Assembly (NCBI RefSeq): GCF_019793465.1
Contig: NZ_JAILYJ010000027.1
Span: 1-44,710, forward strand
DNA length: 44,710 nt
Direction of reading: 5' to 3'
Source: Rhizobium croatiense
Lineage (GTDB): Bacteria > Pseudomonadota > Alphaproteobacteria > Rhizobiales > Rhizobiaceae
This document shows, one piece after another, positions 8,039-17,001 of the stretch (position 1 is its first letter; each line of letters starts with the position of its first letter). The translations under genes were made by a program, and so were the position numbers. The notes beneath the pieces were generated by a model. The model had not been told where the DNA came from. It ran no database searches and worked only from the letters and a program-made list of their open reading frames with translations.

Positions 8039-8268
8039 AGTGGCTTCTTTCTAGCGCGGCCATGCTTTTACTGGCGGCCTGCTCCCCACAGGCGGATAAG
8101 ATTTACACCGTCGATGAGCTCATGGCGGACGATGGTCTGCTCGCTAGGATTATCGGCGAATGCCGTAACAATCCCGGAGAACTCCGCGATACGCCCAATT
8201 GCCGCAACGCCGAGGCAGCCGACGGCAAGCTGCGGCTGGAGCGGATGGGCAAATCGTTGGGAGGCTGA
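8035..8268 (+). CDS. eexN: EexN-like entry-exclusion lipoprotein
   Basis: A 77-aa lipoprotein. The signal sequence MKWLLSSAAMLLLAAC carries a lipobox (LAAC) with the modified cysteine at position 16. The mature part has YTVDELMADDGLLARII, then EC and NC cysteines in GECRNNPGEL and NCRNAEAA, the arrangement of EexN proteins encoded between virB5 and virB6 homologues on many conjugative plasmids. EexN reduces entry of a second plasmid of the same type. Its start overlaps virB5 by four bases, so it should be made together with the channel. Confidence 0.85.
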   Translation: MKWLLSSAAMLLLAACSPQADKIYTVDELMADDGLLARIIGECRNNPGELRDTPNCRNAEAADGKLRLERMGKSLGG

Positions 8269-8270
8269 CG

Positions 8271-9203
8271 ATGTATCAGGTCTTCAGCTTCGTCGACGGA
8301 CAGTTCAAGACACCGCTGGAAAACTTCATTTCCTCCGGCACCTCGAATATCGCCAACTGGGTCAGCGGCCCGCTGACGGCGGCACTCACCCTCTATGTCG
8401 TGCTCTACGGCTATCTCGTCCTGCGCGGCTCCGTGCAGGAACCGATCCTCGAATTCGCCTTCCGGGCGATGAAGCTCGCCATCATCGTCATGCTGGTGAG
8501 GAACGCCGGCGACTATCAGACCTACGTCACCAATATCTTCTTCGATGCGCTGCCGCGCGAAATCTCGCAGGCGCTGAATTCGGGCACGGCGCCGAGCGCG
8601 TCGACCTTCGACAGCCTGCTCGATAAGGGCCAGAAATGCGCCAAAGAGATATGGTCGCGGGGCTCCTGGCCTATCGATATCGTCACCGGCGTGGGCGGCC
8701 TACTGGTTATCGGCGGAAGCTTTCTTGTCGCGGCGATCGGTTATATAGTTTCGCTCTATGCCCGGCTGACGCTTGCCATCGTGCTGGCAATAGGTCCGAT
8801 CTTCATCGCGCTCGCCATGTTCCAGTCGACCCGCCGGTTCACCGAATCCTGGATCGGCCAGCTCGTCAATTTCGTCATCCTTCAGGTCCTGGTCGTTGCC
8901 ATCGGCTCGCTGCTGATCACCTGCATCGATACGACGTTTACGGCGATCGAAGGTTATAGCGACGTGCTGATGCGGCCGATCGCGCTCTGCGCCATTTGCG
9001 TCGCCGCACTCTACGTCTTCTACCAACTGCCCGGCATTGCTTCGGCTCTTGCGGCGGGCGGGGCGTCGCTCACCTACGGCTACGGCGCCGCCCGCGATGC
9101 GCACGAAAGCACGCTCGCCTGGGCGACATCCCACACAGTCAGAGCGGTCGGCCGCGGCGCGCGTTCCGTCGGCCGCCGCCTGACGCCAGGCCGGACCGAA
9201 TGA
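8271..9203 (+). CDS. virB6: VirB6-like polytopic membrane protein
   Basis: A 310-aa inner-membrane channel protein. Hydrophobic segments are visible at about residues 35-55 (LTAALTLYVVLYGYLVL), 64-80, 140-165 (GGLLVIGGSFLVAAIGYIV), 170-190 (LTLAIVLAIGPIFIALAMF), 205-230 and 240-262. The conserved VirB6 segment 'ARLTLAIVLAIGPIFI ... W' is present. The ATG begins two bases after the eexN stop. The C-terminus is short and basic, as in ordinary VirB6 rather than extended VirB6 proteins. Confidence 0.92.
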   Translation: MYQVFSFVDGQFKTPLENFISSGTSNIANWVSGPLTAALTLYVVLYGYLVLRGSVQEPILEFAFRAMKLAIIVMLVRNAGDYQTYVTNIFFDALPREISQALNSGTAPSASTFDSLLDKGQKCAKEIWSRGSWPIDIVTGVGGLLVIGGSFLVAAIGYIVSLYARLTLAIVLAIGPIFIALAMFQSTRRFTESWIGQLVNFVILQVLVVAIGSLLITCIDTTFTAIEGYSDVLMRPIALCAICVAALYVFYQLPGIASALAAGGASLTYGYGAARDAHESTLAWATSHTVRAVGRGARSVGRRLTPGRTE

Positions 9204-9242
9204 CGGTCACCAACGCTTCAGACAATTGAACAGGTTTTTTCG

Positions 9243-9524
9243 ATGCTTCGTATCGTTTTGTCGTTTTTGCTGACCGCCGGTCTCGTAGGCTGCGGTTCGA
9301 TTTCCCACCCGCTACCGAAATGTGATGGTTATTCCCGCCGGCCGCTGAACCGCGCCATGTGGCAATGGCAGGACAGTGGAGGCGAGCAGCCGGCGACCCG
9401 GGCCGTTCCCGCTGAGCCGACCAGTCACGCCGCCGCCTATGTGCCGGAACCATCTTCAGCCACACCGGCCGCTTTCGCGCATTTCGATGTCGCGAGCTCC
9501 TACCGTCCATGCGAGGGCGAGTGA
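9243..9524 (+). CDS. virB7: VirB7-like lipoprotein
   Basis: A 93-aa lipoprotein with signal sequence MLRIVLSFLLTAGLVGC, lipobox LVGC and acylated cysteine at 17. It has the rhizobial/Brucella-type VirB7 motif CDGYSRRPLNRAMW soon after, and a proline/alanine-rich tail with a further cysteine. VirB7 anchors VirB9 at the outer membrane, commonly through a disulphide. A 39-base gap after virB6 is the largest in this part of the operon. The gene ends one base before virB8. Confidence 0.85.
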   Translation: MLRIVLSFLLTAGLVGCGSISHPLPKCDGYSRRPLNRAMWQWQDSGGEQPATRAVPAEPTSHAAAYVPEPSSATPAAFAHFDVASSYRPCEGE

Positions 9525-9525
9525 C

Positions 9526-10197
9526 ATGGTGACCACGGATAACCTCAAAAGTTACTTCGACAAGGCCCGCCGATTCGATCAGGACCGGGTGATCCAGGTC
9601 GAGCGCTCCGCCCGCATCGCTTGGTTCATCGCTGCTTGCGCCGGTACGCTTGCTGCCGTTTCCGTCTTTGCCGTTGCCGGCCTCACGCCTTTGAAAACCG
9701 TCGAGCCCTTCGTCGTGCGGGTCGATAATTCCACCGGCATCGTCGATGTGGTTTCGGCGCTGACATCGACCGCCGGCACCTACGACGAGGCCGTCACCAA
9801 ATATTTCGCGGCCAAATATGTCCGTGCCCGCGAAGGTTACGTCTGGAGCGAGGGCGAGGAGAATTTTCGCACCGCGGCGTTGCTATCGGCGCAGCCGGAG
9901 CAGACTCGATTTGCCGCAGTCTACCGCGGCAGCAATCCAGACTCCCCGCAGAACATTTATGGCCGCAGTGCCACGTCGCGGATCAACATTGTCTCCATCT
10001 CGCTGATCAACGCCAATGTGGCATCCGTCCGCTATATGAGGACGGTGACCCGCGGTGACGAGGTGCGCACGACGCACTGGGTTGCGACCCTGACCTTTTC
10101 CTATGCCAATGCCCCGATGTCCTCGACCGACCGGCTGATCAACCCGATCGGCTTCGTCGTCAGCGAATATCGCGCCGATCCGGAGGCGATCAATTGA
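9526..10197 (+). CDS. virB8: VirB8-like channel assembly protein
   Basis: A 223-aa bitopic inner-membrane protein. A short cytoplasmic N-terminus (FDKARRFDQDRVIQVERS) leads to one membrane helix at about residues 26-48 (IAWFIAACAGTLAAVSVFAV). The periplasmic NTF2-like domain follows, with PFVVRVDNSTG, the family sequence EGYVWSE, and a final strand ending NPIGFVVSEYR. Length and layout are standard. It overlaps virB9 by four bases. Confidence 0.94.
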   Translation: MVTTDNLKSYFDKARRFDQDRVIQVERSARIAWFIAACAGTLAAVSVFAVAGLTPLKTVEPFVVRVDNSTGIVDVVSALTSTAGTYDEAVTKYFAAKYVRAREGYVWSEGEENFRTAALLSAQPEQTRFAAVYRGSNPDSPQNIYGRSATSRINIVSISLINANVASVRYMRTVTRGDEVRTTHWVATLTFSYANAPMSSTDRLINPIGFVVSEYRADPEAIN

Positions 10198-11051
10198 AAC
10201 CGCGTTTCCTTCTCCCGCTCATTCTGGTTACCGGTTTCTCTTCGGCGGCGCTCGCCCTCGAGACGCCACGCGGCGCCACGCAGGACAGCCGCATCCGTTT
10301 CGTCGACTACCAGCCCTATAACATCACAAAAGTCGTCGGCACGCTCCGGTCTTCCGTGCAGATCGAATTCGCCGCCGACGAGGAAATCGCTCATGTCGCC
10401 CTCGGCAACAGCGTCGCCTGGGAGGTGGCGCCGGCCGGCAACATCCTGTTCCTGAAGCCTCGCGAAAATCAGCCGGTGACGAATATCTCGGTCGTGACGA
10501 CACGACGGGACGGCTCGACCCGCAGCTATCAGATGGAACTCACCGTCCGTGACGGCAGTGTTGAAGCCGGTCAGAACACCTATTTCTATGTGAAATATCG
10601 CTATCCCGCTGATGAAGCGGAGCGGCGCCGGCTGGAAGCATCTGCGCGCGCGCAGGCGGCACAAGCCGGCGAGGCCGATCGCGTGCTTGCCCTTCACGAA
10701 GCCTATGGACCGCGCAACTGGCGTTATTCGGCGCAAGGGTCCCAGGCGCTCGAACCGCAAGCGGTCTATGACAACGGCAAGGTCACGACCTTCGCCTTTG
10801 CCGGCAACCAGGAAATGCCGGCGATCTATATGGAAAACTCCGACGGCAGCGAAAGCCTGGTTCCGAAGTCAGTCGACGGCAATCTCGTCCTCGTTCACGC
10901 GATCAGCCGCAAGTTCATACTGCGCCGTGGCGGCGACGTGCTTTGCGTCTTCAACGAAGCCTACGATCGCGTCGGCACCAATCCCGAGACTAACACGACG
11001 TCACCATCGGTCGAGCGCGTCGTCAAAGTGCCGCCCGGCGCGGCGCAATAG
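10194..11051 (+). CDS. virB9: VirB9-like outer-membrane core-complex protein
   Basis: A 285-aa periplasmic/outer-membrane protein. A signal peptide (PRFLLPLILVTGFSSAALA) is followed by the N-terminal VirB9 domain (RIRFVDYQPYNITKVVG, LGNSVAWEVAPAGNILFLKP, NISVVTTRRDG) and the C-terminal beta domain with the YTAQG-like segment WRYSAQG and VYDNGKVTTFAFAGNQEMPA, then HAISRKFILRRG. VirB9 forms the core complex with VirB7 and VirB10. It is four-base coupled to virB8, and virB10 begins eight bases after its stop behind a GGAGG site. Confidence 0.95.
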   Translation: MKPRFLLPLILVTGFSSAALALETPRGATQDSRIRFVDYQPYNITKVVGTLRSSVQIEFAADEEIAHVALGNSVAWEVAPAGNILFLKPRENQPVTNISVVTTRRDGSTRSYQMELTVRDGSVEAGQNTYFYVKYRYPADEAERRRLEASARAQAAQAGEADRVLALHEAYGPRNWRYSAQGSQALEPQAVYDNGKVTTFAFAGNQEMPAIYMENSDGSESLVPKSVDGNLVLVHAISRKFILRRGGDVLCVFNEAYDRVGTNPETNTTSPSVERVVKVPPGAAQ

Positions 11052-11059
11052 GAGGCGTT

Positions 11060-12232
11060 ATGGCCGAGGAAGAGATTACCCAGATTCCGGGCGAGCGCGC
11101 CGAGACGTCGGCCGGCGGCCGGCTCGACAATAACCCGATCCTCAAACGCGGCGCTGTCGCCTTGGCGATCGTCGTCTTTGTCGCGTTCGCTCTCTGGTCG
11201 ATGCGAGGGCAGGACAAGCCGTCAGACGGTGCCCAGCCGGAGCGCGTTGTCATCCGGCAGACATCGGATTTCGAACCGGCGAAGGAGCCACAGCCGGTGG
11301 CGACACCGCCGCAGGTCCAGCTCCCGACGCCTGTCGCCGCCGAGCAGGCGCCGACCGACGGCGACAAGCTGCTCGATGCTGCCCGCCGTGCGCCGGTCAT
11401 CGCCTATGGCGGCGAGAAATCGCCGGCAACGCGGCGGCAGGATCAGGGCGAGGCGTCGGATCAGGCCTCGAATTACGTGCCGCTCGGCGCCAATCCCGGC
11501 GGCTTCGCCTCGCAGGGCGAAAACGATGACCAGCGCTTCGACCGCTTGCTGACACCGACGCAATTGCAGGGATCGCGTGCCGGCACGTTGGGCAATCGTG
11601 ATTTCATCGTCGCAATGGGGACATCCATTCCTTGCGTTCTCGAGACCGCGCTCTCCTCCGATCAGCCAGGGTTCACGAGCTGCGTCATCAACCGGGACGT
11701 TCTTTCAGATAACGGCCGCGTTGTGCTGATGGAAAAAGGCACGCAGATTGTCGGTGAATATCGCGGCGGTATTCGGCGTGGACAAAAGCGCCTGTTCGTT
11801 CTCTGGAACCGGGCGAAGACGCCGAAAGGCGTGATCATCACTTTGGCTTCGCCCGCAACCGACGCGCTTGGCCGGGCCGGCATCGATGGTTATGTGGACA
11901 CCCATTGGTGGGAGCGTTTTGGCAGCGCGATGCTCCTGTCGATCGTCGGCGACGCCAGCTCTTATGCCAGCAGCCGGCTGCAGGACAGCGATGTCGACGC
12001 GCAAAACACCACCAGCGCCGGTCAGCAGGCGGCGGCGATCGCCGTCGAGCAATCGATCAACATTCCGCCGACGCTCATGAAACATCAGGGCGAGCTGGTT
12101 TCGATCTTCGTCGCACGCGACCTCGATTTCTCCACCGTCTACCGGCTTCGTGTGACCGAGCCCCGCAACCGCATCTACGACCGTGCTGCGCTTGGGGATT
12201 TCAGCCCCTCCTCGAAGCTCGTGACGAAATAG
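11060..12232 (+). CDS. virB10: VirB10-like core-complex protein
   Basis: A 390-aa protein spanning both membranes. The cytoplasmic head (about 1-33) precedes a single helix (GAVALAIVVFVAFALWSM, about 33-50), a proline-rich periplasmic arm, and the TrbI/VirB10 beta-barrel domain with the markers LLTPTQLQGSRAG, GTSIPCVLETALSSDQPG, GTQIVGEYRGG and LVSIFVARDLDFSTVY. The helical antenna region lies around WERFGSAMLLS. The length is normal. It ends eight bases before virB11. Confidence 0.95.
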   Translation: MAEEEITQIPGERAETSAGGRLDNNPILKRGAVALAIVVFVAFALWSMRGQDKPSDGAQPERVVIRQTSDFEPAKEPQPVATPPQVQLPTPVAAEQAPTDGDKLLDAARRAPVIAYGGEKSPATRRQDQGEASDQASNYVPLGANPGGFASQGENDDQRFDRLLTPTQLQGSRAGTLGNRDFIVAMGTSIPCVLETALSSDQPGFTSCVINRDVLSDNGRVVLMEKGTQIVGEYRGGIRRGQKRLFVLWNRAKTPKGVIITLASPATDALGRAGIDGYVDTHWWERFGSAMLLSIVGDASSYASSRLQDSDVDAQNTTSAGQQAAAIAVEQSINIPPTLMKHQGELVSIFVARDLDFSTVYRLRVTEPRNRIYDRAALGDFSPSSKLVTK

Positions 12233-12240
12233 GTTCGGCA

Positions 12241-13269
12241 ATGACTGAAGCTGCCGACTCCGGCGTCGTGCGCGAACTGCTTTCGCCGCTATCACGCTTT
12301 CTGCGTGACAAGACCCTCTACGAGGTCATCGTCAACCGGCCGGGACAGGTCGTCACGGAGGGGAGGGAGGGATGGCAGACCTATGAGATGCCCGAACTCT
12401 CATTCGACAGGTTGATGCGTCTCGCCCGCACGGTCGCGAGCTTCTCCAATCAGTCGATCGACGAGACGCGGCCGATCCTGTCGGCGACCCTGCCGGACGA
12501 TGAGCGGATCCAGATCGTCATCCCGCCGGCAACGACGAAGGGAACCGTCAGCATCACCATCCGCAAGCCGTCCTCTGTGTCGCTGACCCTCGAGGATCTC
12601 GATCATGGAGGATTGTTCGCCGATGTCGCGCCTGTCGAAAGCGACGGGAGACGATTGGACCAAAGGCTGTTGGAATACTATCGGATCGGCGCCTACAAGG
12701 CGTTTCTGCGGGAGGCGGTGTTCGCAAGGAAGAACATCATCATCTCCGGCGCCACGGGGTCGGGAAAGACGACGCTGTCGAAAGCGCTGATCCGCCACAT
12801 CCCGCAAAATGAGCGGATCATTTCCATCGAGGACACACCGGAACTGGTGGTCCCGCAGCCCAACCATGTTCGGCTCTTTTACTCCAAGGGCGGGCAGGGT
12901 CTCGCCAAGGTCGGCGCGAAGGACCTGCTCGAATCCTGCCTGCGCATGCGGCCCGACCGTATCCTGCTGCAGGAGCTGCGTGACGGGACGGCATTCTACT
13001 ACATCCGCAATGTCAACTCCGGCCATCCTGGCTCCATCACCACGGTCCATGCCGACTCCGCCCGCCTCGCCTTTGAGCAGCTGACTTTGCTGGTCAAGGA
13101 GTCGGAGGGTGGTGGGGACCTCGAACGGCACGACATCCGCGAGATGCTGACGATCGCGATCGACATCATCGTCCAATGCAAGCGGATCGACGGCCGGTTT
13201 CGGGTGAGCGAGATCTACTATCGAGACGCCGCGACTGACCTCGGCCGCTCTTCGTCGGATCGAGCTTAA
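12241..13269 (+). CDS. virB11: VirB11-like secretion ATPase
   Basis: A 342-aa hexameric traffic ATPase. The Walker A motif GATGSGKTT lies at about residues 170-178, the Asp box in IISIEDTPELV, the Walker B-type segment RMRPDRILLQELRDG, and the His box in NSGHPGSITTVHAD. The N-terminal domain carries the strands seen in VirB11 proteins (LYEVIVNRPGQV, ETRPILSATLP). The C-terminus ends with a serine-rich tail. This is the last gene of the mating-pair operon; no transfer gene follows on this strand, and no convincing terminator is visible. Confidence 0.95.
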   Translation: MTEAADSGVVRELLSPLSRFLRDKTLYEVIVNRPGQVVTEGREGWQTYEMPELSFDRLMRLARTVASFSNQSIDETRPILSATLPDDERIQIVIPPATTKGTVSITIRKPSSVSLTLEDLDHGGLFADVAPVESDGRRLDQRLLEYYRIGAYKAFLREAVFARKNIIISGATGSGKTTLSKALIRHIPQNERIISIEDTPELVVPQPNHVRLFYSKGGQGLAKVGAKDLLESCLRMRPDRILLQELRDGTAFYYIRNVNSGHPGSITTVHADSARLAFEQLTLLVKESEGGGDLERHDIREMLTIAIDIIVQCKRIDGRFRVSEIYYRDAATDLGRSSSDRA

Positions 13270-13312
13270 CGGGTTGCGTCCGGGCCTCTAACAATTCTGT
13301 CGGTTTCGACCG

Positions 13313-13889
13313 TCAGTCCAATTGTGCGGCCTTCTCACGCAGGACCACTGAAAACGCGCGGAGCCCCTGATGGTCCAGTGCATCAATGAATTCGTGAACC
13401 GCCGGCACCGTCTTGCGTAAATTCAACCGGGCGCGCCTGATGCTGTCGATCAATGCGCTCTAAAAGGTGGATGGAGGCCCACGAGGAAATTGTCCGGCGA
13501 TACGCAGGTCACCCCATGAGGCCGAAGCTCCGTGACAGGGAAATCCTTGAGATTCCACGTGACAATCACGGAAGCTTTTCCGGCGATGGCTGCAGCTAAA
13601 ACATGACGATCATCGGGACCGGTAGCGAGAGGTTGGGGATGAGGATTTGGTGGTTACCGACATCGGCATCGGGCAAAACTTCCTTGATCCGATCACGGGT
13701 CGCTTCCAGACGGGAGAAGGGTATCTCGGGTGAGCCGATGGCCAGATTGCGAATCCACTCGGCGTGGATGTCGTCGGTCCAGCGTGCGTCGACGAGACCG
13801 TCGAAAGCACACTGGACCAAGACATTGCGTAAATGGAAAGGGTAGAGGACGCAGGCATCGTAGACCGCGACGGGCGGCTTAGAGGCCAT
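13313..13889 (-). pseudogene. PIN-domain toxin, frameshifted
   Basis: The intact 5' part (13889 down to about 13608) encodes a PIN domain: VAVYDACVLYPFHLRN with the first acidic residue, WTDDIHAEWIRNL with the second acidic cluster, ending LIPNLSLP. After a one-base shift near 13608 the next frame gives PDDRHVLAAAIAGKASVIV and NLKDFP, exactly the expected C-terminal half with the remaining acidic residues. A second shift near 13460 gives a last frame (RRARLNLRKTVPAVHEF) ending at the stop at 13313. Translation from the intact start would stop shortly after LSLPVPMIVMF, removing part of the active site. The reading frame overlaps the antitoxin by 11 bases, as in functional pairs, so this is recent inactivation of a type II toxin. 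Confidence 0.8.
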
Positions 13890-14325
13890 GATTGACGATC
13901 AGATCCTCTGTGTCCTCGGCCAGCGCGTCGAGGCTTTTCTGGCGAGCATCGAGCTTGGCCTTGAGCGCAAGAACATCCTTCAACTTGGCTCGGCGGTGCT
14001 TGCCGACATAGCGGAAGGGCAGATCGCCGCGATCCATGCGCAGCACCACGAGAGGACGTGAGATGCCGAGGATGGTGGAGGCGTCGGTCGGGCTCAATTC
14101 CTGATCTTCCGTGAGCACGGCAACACGCTTGCCGCGCAACAGATGATCGAGGAGTGCTTCGACAGGTGCGAAAGCCGAGGCTGGAAGAGAAAGGGTTTGA
14201 AGCTGTCCACCTTCGCGGCGAATCCGCAGTTCCAGGTGGTCGCCCTCCGCCAGCTTTGGGATCGGCGCGACGGCCTTGCGGTCGCGATCCGACAATTCGG
14301 TAAATTGAAGAACATGGCTGGTCAT
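13879..14325 (-). CDS. Antitoxin partner of the PIN toxin (HTH/excisionase-type)
   Basis: A 148-aa protein. The central part ELSPTDASTILGISRPLVV is a helix-turn-helix of the excisionase/MerR-like type, followed by RMDRGDLPFRYVGKHRR, the usual wing. The C-terminal helix (DVLALKAKLDARQKSL ... EDTEDLIVNHGL) would bind the toxin. The ATG at 14325 is chosen because AGAGGTG lies just upstream and a good promoter sits at 14346-14374, which excludes the longer frame that begins at 14400. The toxin gene begins inside its last codons. The antitoxin is intact while the toxin is broken. Confidence 0.8.
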   Translation of the reverse strand: MTSHVLQFTELSDRDRKAVAPIPKLAEGDHLELRIRREGGQLQTLSLPASAFAPVEALLDHLLRGKRVAVLTEDQELSPTDASTILGISRPLVVLRMDRGDLPFRYVGKHRRAKLKDVLALKAKLDARQKSLDALAEDTEDLIVNHGL

Positions 14326-14345
14326 GGCGAACACCTCTGACCATG

Positions 14346-14374
14346 TATATAGGGCAAGTCGCTCATAACTGCAA
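14346..14374 (-). promoter_or_regulatory. Sigma-70-like promoter of the antitoxin/toxin pair
   Basis: On the minus strand a -35 box TTGCAG (14374-14369) is separated by exactly 17 bases from a -10 box TATATA (14351-14346), leaving about 20 bases to the antitoxin start codon. It fixes the start choice for that gene. Confidence 0.6.
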
Positions 14375-14837
14375 TACCTGAAATATCCTCCGCTTTCCAT
14401 CTCCGATTTCCGGGTGCCATAGGAGCGCGCGGCGAACGAGCTCGACCCGCCAACTTGAAGCGTGGGTTACCGCCAACGGCAAGCGCTCCGCTTCCGATGT
14501 GATCGTGCAATGCAAAGGGGCCGCCTCACCAACTATGCAGAAAAATAGGGCCGCTGGAAAACCAGGGCCCTTTAAGGTGTGAAGGTCAATAACCTCCAGA
14601 GGGGAACAGCTGATACGATGGCACTGGGAGGAAAACCATCGACTGCATCAACTTGAGGCAATATGCTCATATTTTGACCGCTTGGTAAAACATTTTTTGT
14701 GCAGTGCAGCTATGCAGAAATGGCAGAGAGTTCTCTGGGCCGATTTGACCGGGATATAGCTTCACGCATTCGAGATCGCCCGGGCGATGGCTTCCTTTTA
14801 GGGCGCCTACGTCGCTGACCAAGGAGGCTGGTGTGGA
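14375..14837. other. Gap without a recognised gene; contains a 14-bp palindrome
   Basis: No frame here resembles a protein. ATCGCCCGGGCGAT (14775-14788) is a perfect 14-bp palindrome 50 bases beyond the 3' end of the DUF1173 gene; it lacks a T-run, so it is only a weak terminator candidate. A purine-rich AT-rich stretch lies at about 14650-14700. Confidence 0.4.
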
Positions 14838-16028
14838 TCATGGCAGCCGCGGCATTTCGCCGTCGGCCACACGCCAGATCCACGGCGTCATCTCGGCTCT
14901 CGCGGCGATCATCTCATTCAGTGCAACGTCATAGTCTTCGTCGGCCTTCGTCGGAACGATGAACATGGCGATCGGCGCTGGCTTTGCCTCCGGTAAGGTC
15001 ACGGAGGCAATCGGCTGGTCGCGCGAAAGATCGAACCGGAGTCCTTTCACGCTTCTTCGCTTCAGGCTTGAGAGCCGCTCCAGGAGACGCTGTTCATGGA
15101 TGGTTTCGAACGGGATCCAGTTCTCGTTGACCACCATCAGCGCCACTTCCTCGACCGAAGCTATCCCCGCTCCCGAAATGCCGAACGTGGCGATGCCGAT
15201 GAGATGAAACCCCTCGTTGGATCGCCACAGTTCCAGTTCGGTTTCATATCGGGCATTCAACCGTTTCCACGCACCCTCATCGAGCATGAAGGGGAAAGGC
15301 AGGTGGCGCACCAGCATCTTCTGGCCATCGCGCGCTGAGGAAAATTCCTTTACCTCTCCGACGGTCATCATCAGTTTCCGCGGACCGGGACCGGTTAACT
15401 GGGCTCCGGCCAACATCGCTGCGCGCCTGGCGGAGATCCCTTCCTTGTCCTCCTGATGAAACACTTCCGGCACGAACAGGATGTCGCTAAGCGGACCGCC
15501 GCGGACAATCATCTGTCGCGCTGCGTTCAGCAGGCTGCTGCGGACGCGACCCCAGCCGCGTCTCCCAGCCCACAGCGCCGTCCATTCAGTCAGTTCCCCT
15601 GTCTCCCAGAGATAATGGAGCATGGCCTTGAGCGACAGCTTTTTCGGATCGTTTCGCACCGTTTCCGACGGCTCCGAAGATGAGGCCGAAGCCGATCGGT
15701 TCCCTCGTTTCGACAGCGAGAAATCGAGTTTCAGCACAGCCGCGCCCGTCGCTGCGTCGATCTGGATGGCATTGCCGATCAATGGACCAAGACCCGACAG
15801 CTCATATGGCGGTTCATAGGATGGGCAGCCGGGATCGTGATCTCGTCCTGAAAGCGGCATCCGTTTGATCAGGAATTGGCCATCCATCCGGGCGATATAC
15901 ATCGGCACCGGCGGTTGCCGACACGGGCAAAGTGGCCTGAGCTTCTGTTCGTAAGCGCGTTCGAGCTGCGGCAGAAACTCTGGAGAACTGTCGTCGAACG
16001 CCTGGTTGCCGATCAAAAACTGTCGCAC
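14838..16028 (-). CDS. DUF1173-family protein
   Basis: A 396-aa protein of the DUF1173 type, found on plasmids of Rhizobiales and of unknown function. Early cysteines in RPLCPCRQPPVPMYIARMDG and the later GRDHDPGCPSYEPP suggest a metal-binding N-terminal region; GLGPLIGNAIQ and the LHYLWETGELTEWTALWAGRRGW segment are typical. The C-terminal half contains GWIPFET-like sequence (NENWIPFETIHEQ). I chose the GTG at 16028 because AAGGGAGG lies six bases upstream; a TTG 24 bases earlier gives a longer frame but lacks such a site. Other plasmids place it near DUF2493 and Toprim genes, whose remains lie just upstream here. Confidence 0.8.
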   Translation of the reverse strand: MRQFLIGNQAFDDSSPEFLPQLERAYEQKLRPLCPCRQPPVPMYIARMDGQFLIKRMPLSGRDHDPGCPSYEPPYELSGLGPLIGNAIQIDAATGAAVLKLDFSLSKRGNRSASASSSEPSETVRNDPKKLSLKAMLHYLWETGELTEWTALWAGRRGWGRVRSSLLNAARQMIVRGGPLSDILFVPEVFHQEDKEGISARRAAMLAGAQLTGPGPRKLMMTVGEVKEFSSARDGQKMLVRHLPFPFMLDEGAWKRLNARYETELELWRSNEGFHLIGIATFGISGAGIASVEEVALMVVNENWIPFETIHEQRLLERLSSLKRRSVKGLRFDLSRDQPIASVTLPEAKPAPIAMFIVPTKADEDYDVALNEMIAARAEMTPWIWRVADGEMPRLP

Positions 16029-16223
16029 GTCGTTCCTCCCTTGCCTGGCCAAAGGCTGATCGAGCCGTAAAAGGAAGGCGTAGCATGAGCTTCGCGGACT
16101 TTACTAGCGCAAAATAGTTAGTATGTAAATGTTACGGCCGCTGGGGCCGATTTCAACGCCAAGGCAGGAATGATCGTTAATTTTAATTTTTGGAGGCTGG
16201 AATGCACGTATCTTCTTTTGATA

Positions 16224-16302
16224 ATTAGAAGTCAACGGTGCGTTGATTAGAAGTCAGCCGGTCAAAATGTAGAGGCTGCGCCAGCATGAAGTGAGTTCTA
16301 AT
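16224..16302. repeat. Spaced direct repeats ATTAGAAGTCA with an inverted half-copy
   Basis: ATTAGAAGTCA occurs at 16224-16234 and 16246-16256, a spacing of 22 bases (two helical turns). TTCTAAT, the inverse of the first seven bases, is at 16296-16302. The arrangement could be a regulatory site or the multiple terminal repeats of an IS21-like element whose body is gone. No transposase is seen nearby. Confidence 0.45.
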
Positions 16303-16453
16303 CGCGTGCTACCCAGCCCTTCGAGCCGGCCGGCACTGAACCGCCGATCACCTTGCCGCCTTCCGACTGCCCGATGGCTGCCGGCGTCTCTACATCGCAG
16401 CTGACGCCGATGCGGCCGGCCGGCACCCTGTCCACGCGGCAGACGGGCCGGAA

Positions 16454-16557
16454 CCGCGGCGCCTGACGCCGCGGCGAAGCGCCGGGCGGCGGAAGGGAGG
16501 TTTCTTGCTGTGCCAGGAATGGCGGGCCGCACGCGGCCCAAGCCAGGGGAAGAAACC
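16454..16557. other. Two strong hairpins in tandem, possibly a bidirectional terminator or structured RNA
   Basis: CCGCGGCG (16454-16461) pairs with CGCCGCGG (16467-16474) around a five-base loop. Then GGTTTCTT (16499-16506) pairs with AAGAAACC (16550-16557), enclosing TGGC (16520-16523)/GCCA (16542-16545) and GGGCCGC (16524-16530)/GCGGCCC (16533-16539). All arms are perfect. The flanking 16260-16450 stretch has open frames on both strands, but I recognise no protein in them. Confidence 0.5.
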
Positions 16558-16627
16558 TGAGCGACCCGCTGAAGGCCCGCCCGCCGCATGGTAAGGGTCG
16601 CCTCTCGGCAGGCCCGCGGGCGGGCGC

Positions 16628-16822
16628 CTACCCGTGCGGCGACCGGCAGAGACCTGCCATCCTGTAGGCCCTCACGCCCTCACCTTCCCCGTCCGGCTCG
16701 ATCATGCGGGCAGAAAGGCCAGAGCGTTTCAGAACGAGCTGCGCCCTGAGATTAGCGATGAGCCGTTCCGGACTGAGCCGGCGCAGATCCTCGTTGAAGT
16801 CGCCGAACTCCGGGGCAAGCAC
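16628..16822 (-). pseudogene. C-terminal remnant of a Toprim-domain (primase-like) plasmid protein
   Basis: The minus frame reads LAPEFGDFNEDLRRLSPERL followed by a helix with LRAQLVLKRSGLSARMI and a short tail. In rhizobial plasmid Toprim proteins the C-terminus has the same 'P-x-x-x-D-F-N-(D/E)-D-L-R-R' element. Only this tail is present: the frame is closed by a stop a few codons upstream near 16850, and no Toprim core is found. On related plasmids this gene lies back to back with DUF2493, and here the remaining DUF2493 gene begins only about 150 bases away, so a deletion probably removed the Toprim 5' end. The assignment is by motif memory and is moderate. Confidence 0.45.
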
Positions 16823-17001
16823 TAGCGGCAGGATCCCCAGCGCCTACGTATCGAGGGATTGAGCTACCGCGCCCAATCGCCGTCAGGCCGCGAGAGGCGC
16901 GGCCCAAATCCGACGGAGACCATCTGAACCTATGTCTTCCCATCGACGACGCCTTCGAGCCCCGCCCCGCCTCGTCCCCAACCGACCGTTTCATCTACGA
17001 G

